Part shown: positions 37,481 to 50,035 of the stretch, one piece after another
How positions within the stretch are numbered: position 1 is the first letter of the stretch
Layout: each line of letters opens with the position of its first letter
Assembly: GCA_037903355.1 (NCBI GenBank)
Contig: JBAJFE010000014.1
Location: 5,642,001-5,706,000 of the forward strand
Direction: 5' to 3'
Length of the DNA: 64,000 nt
Source: Trichuris trichiura
Taxonomy: Eukaryota > Nematoda > Enoplea > Trichinellida > Trichuridae
Notes under the pieces: model-generated
The model's database searches: none
What the model was told of the DNA's origin: nothing
Seen by the model: the letters and a program-made list of their open reading frames with translations, nothing else
Position numbers and translations under genes: made by a program

Positions 37481-40400
37481 TGACTAGGACTCTGGGTGCC
37501 AGATTAGTGAATTTGCCTGATGAAGAATGGTTAGATTAGCAGGATATACCCCAGCTTGAGGCGGTGCAGTTGACGTCACAAATCGCCATTTGTCTATCCA
37601 ATGCTGATCGGTGTCCGCTCCTAGAGGGCGCAATTTTGTCTAACGTATTTAGCCAGTACGTCGCTAGTTTAAACCAAAGGTCAAATGGTTTTTGACATGG
37701 AACGTTCAGTCACTACGTGTATGTATACATGGTGATGAAATAATTCCTTATAATTACTATAATTCCTTCCACTGTCCTTCCGTATTTATTTTCTCCAACT
37801 TGATCATACCATTTAGGCGTAACTGCAGCTCGTTTCCAAGTCTTAGTCGCCTTTTGCTCTCTATTTCGTGGGTCACACAGCTCCTGTTAAAATGTTCAAA
37901 TGCGTTTGCCTACGTTTTGAAGCCCTTCTAAATGGCTTTCACGCATCGCTATATGACTTCTTTGCGGCACCGTCATTTCGAATAGCACTTAGAATATTAA
38001 AACCTTTCCATAAATTGCGGAATGTGCAAGCAGATTCAGGTACTTCTGGAGTTTGCTCAAAAGCCTGCCGTAAATAGTGCGGTTTCAGGGCAGCTATTGT
38101 ACCCTGACCCGTTGGTTGAGTAAGTGCGGTCGTGGGTGACGGCAAATAAACAACCTTTACATTTAGATGCATGTTTCTGATGTATTATGGATGCGCCGGT
38201 GCACTTTCTGACATCAAAAAAATTCTCGACCGCAAGTTCTTTTGCCTGCAGTTTTCTCTCGTCTCTGGGATCAGAAAGTTTAAAACTAGTCTTGAAATAG
38301 CGCTAGCGTCATCCAGTGTTTTTTCTTGTGGCAATAATAATCGGAAAACCTATTGTCCTTTCATCTTTTGAGTGTCCACAGTTCTCTGTTTGGTAGGTCA
38401 GGAAAGGAAAGTTTAAATCCTTCTACTTTTCTGCTCAAAAACAGCGTTGCGTCCTCTTTATTCTCCTTGTGTTCTGCCGTTGTCTTGAACTGTATTTCAA
38501 TGCAAGTGCGCTTCGGTAAACGCTTCCAAAACGAGATCCCTTAATCGACATTGGAATTCATTCCAGCAAGCGTTCGTCGTCTGCGGTTAACTGTTCCAAC
38601 TCGTCCTTAAGAGTAGCAGCGGTTTCATATCAGCACAAGCTGTCTCGCCACTGATCTTCGCATTATGAAAGACTCTTTTTGAAGCGCCATCGTGCTCTGT
38701 ACATTTCGACATTTGTAGGATCAACGGCCAGGTCCGTCAAAACGGGCGCACGTGGGGTCAGGTCGCTTCAGGAACAGTAGCTGTGAGAGAAAAATGGAAG
38801 GAACAGAGCAAAATATTTCTATTTTCACTCTCCGCATTGCAACGAAGATCAAATTAGTGTGCAACTTTTTTTTAGTGAGTGCGTTAAGTTTCACTACTTT
38901 TCACAGTTTTTAATACGGGGCTACTAATAATATGGGTGTATGTTTTCGTGCTGATAGATGCTTAGGAGGTATTCCTCGAAAGTTCCCCTCAGTTTTCAGG
39001 GTTAAACTTGTCTTACCTTCGTTTACTCCGCTGAAAGTTGGATAAGATGGCCCCTGAAAACGTAAGACTGCCTTCTTCAATCAACAGCATGACAAACGCT
39101 GTGTCCATAACTGCCTCCCAGGACGACCTTTTACTCATAGATTCTCGTTGTAACTAATTTAAACGTTATTTCGTACGCAAATACACGAAATATTCATGAA
39201 ATGATTAGTGTAAAGCAAGCATAAGCGTGAACTTGTCGTCCGCGATAGGCAACAGAAAACCAAAAAATGTTTAATAGAACGTTATGACCAATTCATACAC
39301 TGAAGGAACAAAAATTCGAATTTGATTCATCCAGATTAGTTAAGTGAATTAATCAATCAACTATCATTCATAACTGGAGGTGTTGTCATAATTCACGGCA
39401 TGTTTGTGCCCTTTATTTCTCAGAGATTAAGTGATTGATAAGCTGCCCTCTATGCCACCACAAGTCTTCCCAACGAATTGCAATGACGCTTTAAGTTACT
39501 TGCCAAATCAAAATCTGATTTAGTTACTTCCTCTGCACAGTTAACCGGAATTATTTCCGTTCTATATGTTTCCAGGTCTACAAGATGATAAAGGGTAGGG
39601 ACGCCAACGTCACTTGGGGGTGCAACAGCCGAACGGAAAATGAAAAATTGTACAAAAAAGTATGTCAATCGAACATAACACTCACTTAATTTGTATTTTC
39701 AGCATGCAGATATAAACATCTTGTGTCCATTTTCTCAATATTATCTATATTTATTTCTTTTTCTTTTGGGATTGTTGCCTCATATTCCAATCAAGGAAAC
39801 CGTGATTGAAGTTCCTGTGCCTTCGTCATTCGTCAAGTATGATCTTGGCTATTTTTTGATTGCAATAGACTGAGTCGTTTACATTGCAGCAGTGTATCAG
39901 GAAATTGGACTTACCTTCCCAACTTTATCAAAAAAAAGTTGGCAACTTTTGCAGACATGTAAGTGCCACAAAATCTATCTTGAGAATATGAACTCAAATC
40001 CATATTTCACTTGAATGCAGTTATGGGCTAAAATTTTTTTATATGAGCCCACTTATTCCAGAATGCTAAAAGCGAATAGTTTGAGTGTTTGTGTAAAATT
40101 AATTGCTTAAATACGTTTCTATTTGCAGCATTTTGTTTTTGCAGCTACGGTAGTTTATATTTAACGTATTCCAGTGTAATGCAAATTTCCACGGAATTGC
40201 TGTTTTTTGCTTCCAGAAACAGATGCATTCAGTCTTCCATAACACATGAAGGTATAATTCAGAATGGCTTATCCTATTAAATAGTAAATGTTTCAAGACG
40301 TTCTTCGATAAAATCTACCTTTCTTGAAGGATAAAGACCACTGGCAAAATAACGTTTTATTTCCGTGCCTTTGAAAGCCTCTTACGTCCAGTGTTCAGGC

Positions 40401-41439
40401 AATTTCGTGCATTCTGAATTTGTTCGCTGAATACTGTAGATAAGAAGTCTTGAAGACTGCGGAAATAAAAATGTTTACTTTATCAGCTTTCGCCAGTCGC
40501 ACGAAAGCCAGAAATGGTAATGATAACAGACTATTCTTTAATACCAATTAAGCACAGCGCAGATGTCTTCTATGCATACAACAATAGGTATTATGGTTAA
40601 AGCAATGATAATAATGTAGAACGCAGAAGCTTTAAGAGGCGTCTGAACGTTCTTGAAACTTCACACGCAAATGCGGCACGAAAGAGAAACGCTAAGTAAA
40701 AAACCAGACTTTTATGTTACATCAGAGAGGAATGAGCATTGCGAAGACAAACGAGTTTCTTTCCCGCCTTTAATGCAAGAAGTCCATCCAGAGCAACGCA
40801 GAAAGTAGAAAACTTGAAATTATATAGCAGCTTCAGTTGTTTGCTGTGCAAGTTGCCATATTGCCGAAAGAAACAGGCAAGCAGTGGCCTTTCCACTGGC
40901 TGACAGTGAAAGCACACCGCTTAGGAAAGCTTCAGATTTTACTTCTTACCATGTTGTTGTTGTTATTTTTTAGCGATTCAACTGCGTTGGAAATTTTTAA
41001 CCATCTGAACCACAGTCCTTCAGACCTTTCTGTCGCTCACTATCTGTAAAGTCTAGCGATGCTCATATTTCAAAGGTCCCATGACACCAAATAATCAGCA
41101 GCCTCTTCAATCTCTGTCAGCCCCTCCTTCTTCTGCCCCTAGCCTTTCTCAGTTCAAACTCATTTCTAAGGAAGCATACCTTTCCAGTGTATACACAGAT
41201 TAGTTTCTTCCAGTATCTACTTATTTTATTTTTCTGAAGTCCAACAGACTCAAGATGACCGTAATGTTCGTGTCTCTATTGTTTAGTACTTTAACTAAGG
41301 AAAAGCAGCCTTTATTAATACTTTCGTAGCTGCAGCCACAAAATGTTTCCTATTTCTTGCTCATCAGACATGCTTTAGCTCTATAAAATCAATGAAAAAT
41401 GCAGGTTAAACCAGGGACATTTTAACTTCGCTTCCTATT
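37481..41439. other. No recognised gene
   Basis: About 4 kb of AT-rich sequence with only short, unrelated open frames on both strands. No transposon terminus, splice-consistent exon chain or RNA gene recognised. Confidence 0.45.
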
Positions 41440-41770
41440 GGACTAGAGACGTCATTAAATGCATTCCTAAGCTCAACTGGGCAATTACTTTATGTACCGG
41501 CGTGCAACCTGACGCCAACTAGATGGCGTGAAGGCACCCTGACCAGTGGCGACTGATCCACGTTTCGTCGATGCTAATTAATCCATGTTCCCCTAAAGCT
41601 GGTTGGTGGGACCTGGGGCAATTATGAATGGTCTAGTTCAGGCCAATGATGATCGATGTACTTTAGCCAGTGCTGGTTAGTAACGTGCTGCCGATCCTGA
41701 TTGGTCAAATCGAGTAAAAGTGCAGCATTGAGGATGCTTTACTCCTGACGTACGGAATTAACTGTTCTGT
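41440..41770. repeat. Degenerate minisatellite-like repeat, copy A
   Basis: Contains spaced variants of CTGATTGGTC, CTGGTTAGTA, CTGGTTGGTG and CTGATCCACG at roughly 20-40 bp spacing, and ends with GCAGCATTGAGGATGCTTTA. Its reverse complement aligns with 45355-45590, including the block around GACGAAACGTGGATCAGTCG. Confidence 0.5.
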
Positions 41771-44000
41771 CCCTAGAGCGTGGGAACATAGAAAGCTGAG
41801 TAGCTCTTTTCTCATTTAATGATTGTCTTGGTCCATGTCTGACGTAGTTGATCAACTTTTTCTCTAAAGTATGCGCGTAGTGTCACTGTGGCTATTCAGC
41901 TCATATATTTCTGAATCATTTAGCAGAGCATAATAGAGATGTTACTCAGTTCTGCACAGGAAAGGGACGCTGTATCAGGCTTTTGCCTTAACATCTATAG
42001 CTTACAACGGAAACAAAATTATTCTGAAAGCTACGATCAGCCTCTCTTTATTGCGCTTACAATCGGAAAGCAAATCGCTTTTACTTCACTAACATGCCGG
42101 CCTGTTATGAAAGTTCATGCTTTCAAAATTTTACCAGGTTACTATCTGAAGGGAATACAGGCCAGTTAACGCGAAACCTCACTGCCCCAACAGTACTAAC
42201 TGCTGGAGTAATGGAGAGAGCTGCCGCGTGATAATTTATTATAGTCAAGCTGAACTGCTCAGTGCTCCGTCTGACTGAACCTAGCCCATAAGCTTGCTAT
42301 AGCTGAAAATAACTTTAAATTTATACGAGCACGTAATTTGCTGAATAGAGACGGTTTCTCTTCGTTTGAGTACATAATATTTTCATAGTCATGTACGTAC
42401 ATGCAATATAATACATGGACAGAAAAAAACAGAGTGCTGCTTTCACTCGTTTCTAGTAAATTTGTTCACTTCCCCAAGGACTATTCAGTACACAAAAATG
42501 CAATGATGCCATGAACTGATAGTACAAAGAAAAGCGATGGCCAGTTAGTAATAACCGCAGCTGTTAGGGAAGGTGCATTCAGCTGTCGTTCACAGGATTA
42601 TACATAAGCGAGCGGAAAAGAGGAACAGCAGTAGTGTCTGGGAATGTAAGCCACGTTACGGACGCTAAGGCTACCCTGAATAAACTATTTCAAGGTCGCC
42701 TGGGAGCGGTCCGCTGCAAGGACTCACTTCTCATCACTAAAACTTCAATTATCTCGGTTACATTCATCACTGTCTAATAGCCAGGCGGCATCTTCTTTAT
42801 CTTTCATTAAATTAGAGACTGAACACTGAAGATCTAATGCAGCATCATTTCATACACTATGTCAAAATAGAAGGGCGTTTCGTATACATATGCAGTAAAT
42901 CCATAGTAGAAACTTCCATTCTTTCAGCGAACGCCGCAGGTTTCTGGTGGTGAGTGATAGTTGCACTGACTTAAACATCCACGTTTGTTGGCATGCTGCT
43001 TAAAAGGGTAGTTAAAGGATGGTTATAAAGTTGGAAGAGTGCCAGTTCTGCTTTCGATTGCTATGCTCTTTAGTTTTGCTGCCTGAATTCAAGAAAATGC
43101 TACTCTGCCTGAACATGTTGCGTAGAGATTGATAATACCTATAAATGCAGATACAAGGTTGATGCTAATGAGGATGATCCGTTTGCTTGGGAAACATAGC
43201 GCTAGTGCGAAGGCGCTTTGAGAACGTAACTCCTTGGTACGGGACCATGTAATTTTATGTAAAGTTTTTAAGTTTATTTTTATGTTTACTCCACAAAACA
43301 GTTCATCCACTGAAGAATGGTTTAAGCCTAACCTAAAACCTTCAGAAACAAACTTATTGAAAATTACAAAAGGACAACTTCCGTAGCAGTAAACTGATAT
43401 ATTGCAGCGTAGACATAAACACTATTCAGCTGAACCTGGCACTGCACCCCTAACGTCATCGCACGGTACCTTGCATTCCTGCATATGGCGGGGGAACAAG
43501 CTGTAAGCAACAGGCTCTCCTGAACAGACTGGAAGAGTCAGCGAACAAAAGTTTTCCTGAGTTTGGGAAGTAGAAAGGAGAAAACAGAAGCAAAAGCTAC
43601 TTTGGTAATCTTCTGACTATACTATCATTGGTTGATTAGCTTCTGATCAGCTGCCTTAAGTAGTGAGAAAGAAAAATCTTACCGTGCTACATAAAAAGGC
43701 ATGAACGCATCGCACCATGCCACGTAAAAGGATAGTGAACGAATGATTGGGAAGATGGAAGGCTGTTAAAGCCGTTTCTGAGTGCAGCAGCTCCTACTTT
43801 ACTCTGAACTGAGAAAAAAATTTTTATTCAGTCTTTCATTTGATCTAATTGAGTGAACCCATTTTGGTTGCTCCCCGCCCATAAGTGCAGGTACAAGCTC
43901 TTAGCTCAAAACTTCATGTTCAACAACAAGTTCTTTCAAGACATCATAAATACAAAATGCAAGTGTAAATGAAATGTTTTCTAACAGGTCTTTTTATGTT
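41771..44000. other. No recognised gene
   Basis: Short unrelated frames only; nothing with a recognisable domain, repeat terminus or RNA structure. Confidence 0.45.
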
Positions 44001-44250
44001 CATAAGAGTTCAGAGCTCTTTTGTCCGTTGTTACTGACGAAGGAATAGTCCAGAAATCTCGGTTCACCGTGAGAACCGTCCTCAGCGGAGTTATTTATAA
44101 CCTGCTGTCTGGACAAATCGTCTTCATTCCGCTTATATCCAGACAGTAGCTCACTGATTACTCTGCTGAGAACAGTTCCCGCAGTGAACCGAGATCTCCA
44201 GGCTATCTTTTTGTCAATAAAAATGGACAAAAGCACCATGAACTCTTATG
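44001..44250. repeat. 250-bp imperfect palindrome (foldback/MITE)
   Basis: The ends CATAAGAGTTC (44001) and GAACTCTTATG (to 44250) are perfect inverted repeats. Homology between the arms continues inward for about 110 bp each at roughly three quarters identity (for example CTTTTGTCC, TCTCGGTTCAC, CTGTCTGGA shared), leaving a very short centre. No target duplication or coding seen. Confidence 0.75.
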
Positions 44251-45354
44251 AGCAAAGTGCAAGTACGAAGGGAGATCAAGCTCTAGATGGTTGAAGTGCA
44301 CAAGGAAAAGATTACTGCCATGCAGGAAGAGGGTTTGGTGTTCCTGTCCCTCTTTCGCTTAAGTAAGGTTTTATTCTGTCCTACAAGTGACTGTCTAAGG
44401 CACTCTGGTTAAGTGCTTTAATTATTATCAACTGCTTGTTACTTTCCTTCGTATTATCAGTTCATGGCCTTTCACCATTTCTGCTGCATAAACGCTATTG
44501 TAGAAGTGAACAGGTTTACCCGAAAGCCTTTAGGGTTGTACTTTCCAAGTATGTGAATGATTATTAAAGCGATATGTAGTCAAATAAATGAGAAGGAATA
44601 TTCACTGTTCAAGAATAGGAATAATTTTAAACACTGAACTGAAGCCCAACTCACTCTAGAAGCAGCAAATGCAGGAATACACCAAAAGTTATCATGTAGT
44701 GGTCATGAGCAGCGCGTTTAATGGAACAGACTGATCAGCAGGTTGCCTTAGGGCAACACATATTCATATGGTTTGTTTGGAAACTATGTACACAGGAAAA
44801 TCAATAATATGCAAAACGTCTACCGCGGCAATGCAGAAAATATGCCAGCGTCTAGTCCGTCCTCTAATGAATAATAATTGCGCTTCAAGCTTGCCTACGC
44901 TGTCCTTCCATTCAAAGTTGGAGCCACATAAAACATACATCTACTACGCAAGCCAACCTACTTTGATTGGATTTTCCTGGCGTACATGCGGAAACAGTAC
45001 CTACTCAGAACGGATAACTCGTTCTCCTGGCAAAGGAACACGAAGACGAAGGAATCATTAGTGACTTTAGAGAGTAAACATGAAAAGTCACGCTGGCCAT
45101 AACGCAGCTACACTTAGCACCTTTGCGCATTACTCAAGCAGTTTGCATTGCTGCAGTAGTCAAGGCAGACATGAACTGTCCTCCAGATGCAAAGTGTACT
45201 ATCATTTATTAGACTGTACAAACTTGCAGGCTTATGACCTGAACAGCCACTGTGACACTGTGCACTTATTTCATCGTAAGAATTGAGTCCCATTGTCCCA
45301 CATCAGATCAACAACTCATTAAACGTGAAAAAGATCAGAACCATTGCCGCCGAA
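44251..45354. other. No recognised gene
   Basis: The longest frame is 44768-45061 on the plus strand (97 codons) and has no recognisable similarity. Confidence 0.4.
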
Positions 45355-45590
45355 GTAACATTTTAAGCCGTAGAAACGTCCTCAACGCAGCACTTAACCT
45401 GAATGGGACGGTTAACATTGGCAGCAAATAGACTAATCAACACTGTCTAAAGCAGACTAATAAACGTTGACCAGAAATGGACCAATCACCATTCACTGAA
45501 CCAATCACTGCTCACCGTTGCGATTACATAAACCAATCGGCATTGGCGAAACATTGACTAATCACTACAGACCATGACGCTTTTTTGTCA
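45355..45590. repeat. Degenerate minisatellite-like repeat, copy B
   Basis: A run of ACCAATCAC, GACTAATCA and AACCAATCG words at about 20-bp spacing. It is related in inverted orientation to 41440-41770, sharing GTCCTCAA(C/T)GC(A/T)GCACTT and the GCGAAACATTGACTAATCAC block. Confidence 0.5.
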
Positions 45591-45989
45591 TAACTTTAGC
45601 GACGGGTTACACACAGATAGATACGGTAATTTTCAGCTGCGCTGCTTGATCCTGCTTGGCGCTTTTATGTCTACGTAGACAGCGAGTAGTGAAGGCAGCA
45701 GTGCTAGCAAACTCATACATCAGTACTAACAGTTGCTGGCTCACTTCTTCGTGGATGAACAAACTAACGAGTAATCTGCCAGGAGTTTCTATAAGTTGCA
45801 GTGATCCTGGGGCTGAGCAAAATATAGCGTACAGCGAACTCCTGATTAACCTGTAGTGTAGTGCACCTCAGCAATCAGTTGCTCGAATGAACTTTCACTG
45901 AAAATAGCACTTGCCATCTCTTAGATGGGTTTGGTGGGGCTAACCACCGCTGTGGTACTCAGATGAGTCTGTCAGCCTTATTTCCTGTG

Positions 45990-47600
45990 GAGCGTACCGG
46001 CGTAACTGCCATCGTCAGCTGGAACCCTCAGAGACCACCTGATGAACTGCTTATAACTGTCACTGCATTAATTTCTCATTGGACGCCTTCATCCGTGTGT
46101 GGGCCTTACTGAATGGTCACCGTTGAGCCATGGACAGTCAGTGAGTTGATCATGAGTTTGGTCATCTTCATAAGCCAACTGATGGCAAGATTAAGCCCGC
46201 TGTGTACGATGTCCAACTCTGGCATAGCCATGCATTATCCTCAATGACGCTGCTGCTCACACCTAGGGCAAGTGCGCTTGTGTTCACCTGTACTCTAGCC
46301 GCATTGGCTGACACATTCTTCTGGAAACGGACTGGGCCGTTCTTCATCACTTCTCGCCCATACCTGTCATAGTCCTGTTGCTATGTCTGGTTGCCATGAA
46401 TAGGCTGCCTCACCGGGATGACCCATGATTAGTGTACCGTCTGACAAAGGCTGTTGCCATCTGAAGCCAACTGCATACAGGGTACTGCCTACCAACTTGT
46501 CGCCATTCAGTCTAAGTTTACCCGCAAATGTTTAGCAAGAGCTCGGTAAGGAACTGCTCATACTTTTAAAAAGGAAAGACTTGAAAATCATGAACTCTAC
46601 TTAAGGCATATCCGTAGACGTTAGGCAGCATTATGCTAAAGGTCAAGGCGCTGTCTGGAAGATCATCGCATAAACCAGTTTGAGAGTAATGTTGCCTTTT
46701 CAAGTGCCATAGGGCAAAAGAGAGGTTCTTTTTTGTGGCCTTGCTAAATACTGAATCCCTGGAATGCTGAATAATGGATCAGGTGCTTAGATGAGGTTTT
46801 AGTTTCGCTTAATCTTTTGCATTGCAAAGTGCCGTGCTTCCCAGACCTGTAGATGCAGTAAATGGTACGCTCTGGAAAACGTCCTGTGGCTTTGCTCTCC
46901 AGCCTGTATCAGGCGAGATGCCGGCTCACACTGCTTGAGCGCTCACCACCTACTCATCCATGAGAATGTCATCTAGGTATGCTGACTTCTCTGTACAAAC
47001 AGGTGAGGCAGACGAGAGCATCTTGTCAGCTATGAACATTATAATGGCTGGGCCAATGTTTAAGCCAAATCCCAGACGGAAGAGGTGGCACCTGCGGTCA
47101 TTAAGTTCTGCCGTCTGGTATGACCACAGCTAGCCTCGATCTGAATCTGTAGGTTTGCCTTTATATACTTCTAAAATCAATACGTTCGTGCCTCACTGAC
47201 ATCGCTCCCAGAGTTTGCCAATTCACACACCTCTATTCACTGTGAATGAGTCAATGTCAGCGCTCATTTCCTGAAATTCAAGCGCTGGGTGGACCTTGCT
47301 TTATGTTCGCTGGACAAGGGCAAGTTAGAAGTTTCCCTTGTCTAAACTCTTTTTGATCATACTGAATGAGCCAACCGTTCTGGATCTACGTTCTCAGCTC
47401 TTTTTCATAAGGCGGCGTTGCCGCTGCTGTCGGCAGGTATTCCTTCATGTTTCTTAGGGACAGTCAGGGCTTTGCCTCAGACCAACTCTCAGGACGCTGT
47501 CCACGCTCACAGAGCGGATGGGACATTTAAAGTAAGCACAACGTTGAAGCTGAGCTGCTTCCAGTCAGTTATATCTTCACTTTGACATTAAATTCAGCAT
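45990..47600 (-). mobile_element. Old Ty3/Gypsy pol remnant (RT and RNase H)
   Basis: On the minus strand, 47150-46940 gives LNDRRCHLFRLGFGLNIGP followed by an AYLDDILMDE catalytic RT motif (YxDD). Further on, 46350-46170 gives SALALGVSSSVIEDNAWL and then ELDIVHSGLNLAISW, matching the RNase H block (SSLALGVxxE...EDAxWL...AELDAxxRGLNLALxW) of a Gypsy group common in invertebrates. RT then RNase H in the correct order supports a single element. Many stops and frameshifts; LTRs not found. Confidence 0.65.
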
Positions 47601-50035
47601 GGAAAAGTCAGTGTGCGCTCGAAAGTCCTTGCGCTCAATTGTCATTTATGATTAGTTAGCTGGCTCCTGCAGGGAAGCTTTATATTAGACAAGATGAAAG
47701 TACACAAGGTGAACTACTTCTTTGCTATTAATATTTGCCGACAGCAATCTGGTGCACCTATCCTTTCGCTGAAGAACAGTTTCAGCTGTTGGAATCTTAT
47801 CATTTCTGAAAGACAAAATTTCTACTACGTAGCTAAAGCAGAAAATTGTGTACTTCAATAAGAAGTAATATTGGTATAAATCACTGCTGAAACTAGCACG
47901 GCAGTTTAATACTTGAATAAAGCAGAGTTTGTTAGCAAGGGGAAAAGAACATAGCAACGCATAATTGTTCAGGCACTGGTCTTTTCAGGTTGGTTTTGCA
48001 ACCTTCACTGTTCCATCACCTGAAGAAACGCTACGTACTCGTTTACCCTGGAATTTTGAATGACAGTGAAAACTTCGAGATATACTGGAAAGCAGGCGTT
48101 AGCGGGATTATTACCGATTTTCCATCACGACTGCAGAAGTTTTACAAGAGCAAGATCAAGAGCATCTGAAGTGTTGATACGAAACTCCGTCTTACATGGC
48201 TAGACAGCTATTAACGTTCTTTGCTTTTGCCTTCGGTGAAATTAGTTTCCATTTTGAGACTTTTACAAATGAGCCATTAAACTTTTATCATGTTTATTGC
48301 CTGCTTGCAAACTTTTTTCTATTCTTTCCTTGCCAAAAATGATGGCAAGGCTCCTGTTTTTCATTGCAGCAAGTAACTGTTTGATCAGAAGGCTGGCATA
48401 TTTTCTCGTTCAGTTAGTTCCGCGGTTGCGTTGCTTATTTTTTGCTCTATTCATAACGGAGTTAAGTACTACTAAAATCTGACAGCATCAAATACTCTCA
48501 CGAATTCACTAGTGAAGAAAATGTTAGGCGTGAACAAAGTTCATTCAGTTTTTTGTCAAATTTGAATAAATGCATTTAAAGTGGAGCAGCAGGAAGGATG
48601 TTTCTTCAGAGTAGTTTTTGATATACTTAACAAGCTTTCCGCAAAGTTCTGGCAGCGAATTAAATCAATTGTGCTAGAAGGACCGGGGCTCAGATCCAAA
48701 GCAGTGGATCATCCGTTTTTTGACTTCAAATTCTTAGAGCCACTGCCTAGACAGACCGTGCTGTATGGACCGGAAATTGTGGCAATACATGAATACTTCA
48801 CCGCTTGACGTAGCTTTTTCTTGCCAAGCAGCTGAACGTTGGTCATCGTTGCCGAAGTGACTTGAGCTTGAGCGTTGTTGTGCAACATTGATGGAATTTG
48901 ACGCTGGAAAGATGAGCGCTGCTGCGGTGCTGCTCAAAGGCCTGAAACCCAAGATCCATAATCATGAAATCTTGAAACACAGATTAGCAAATGCGTCATG
49001 CCAGTAAAAAAATGGTGAAGGAACTACCGTAAAAAGCGCTTTGCCAGTATCAAAATTGAGTTTGCTTTTGACGGCCCATCATGCTTCGGAAAGTGTAATC
49101 TTTTGAAGTTTCAGTTTTTGAACCAGACAAGCTCTCAAGAGACAGAAGTGTCGAACCTGAACTTAAGGAATCTTATTTTTTAAATTTCAGTCTTTGTTTT
49201 CTTAGCCTACAAATATGGTTGGTCTACTTATAATTTTAATGCGACCGCAAGAATCATTAAAACATCACTGCATCTGGACGACTGAATCTTGCAACAGATC
49301 CATTGTTACTTTCGCTCAAAAACAACTAGTAAACAGTAAACATAATTCTTTCCGTTGCTGGTGTCCATTAGCGAGCTGAACATTTGCCTTAAGCAATAAA
49401 CTGTGAAAACAGCTTGATTTGCAACTGTTGTACAGAAAACAAAGCGTGAACTCTTTGTGCTAAATCAGTATTTCTCATCGATCCTTGACAACCGTCACTA
49501 TAACAGTTTGCGCGACAATAATTTCTTGCCAGCACTTTCAGCGCCTGCGGGCGATACTGCTTATTTTAGATAAAACCCTCCAGCTGCGTCCAGTTGACTA
49601 TTCAAGGTGTTTGTGCTCAGTAGTATTTCGCTCAACGGTTCAATGTACAGTCGGTTGTCACGCTCGCTTGTTGTGCGATCGAACCAGCGCTCTCCCAAAG
49701 TCGATACCTTTTTTTTCGAACAGTGCCCTTTTCGGAGCTGCAGGCTTGCCATAACTCTGCCAGCTCTTACTGCTGCAGCAAGGGTGAGAGATTCTCTGCT
49801 AACGGTAGTGCGGCAGTGATCCTCTAGAATGGCCCATCTAGCGATCCGATTACAGTGACAGGATGTACTCGAAGCCTCTGATTTTTCTTCTTTTTACCCT
49901 CGATTCTTAGAAATTCTTTTGAGAACCATTCGCCGCTGACTTCGAAATAGCGAATTGCGTTCATAGTTAGATCTGCACTTTCCCTTAATGGCATATGATG
50001 CTGTCTTCTTACCTTTCTGTGTAACTGACACAGAA
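47601..50035. other. No recognised gene
   Basis: Short frames only, the longest 75-90 codons (47685-47957 minus, 48581-48808 plus, 49485-49754 plus), with no recognisable family. The left end of the hAT element that follows should lie near 49.8 kb, but I could not find a matching terminal repeat. Confidence 0.4.

Noticed and set aside
49800..49860. CAGTGATCCTCTAGAATGG as the left end of the hAT transposon
   Set aside because: Only loosely like the right terminus, and no target duplication matches TTTTAGAA next to 52984.
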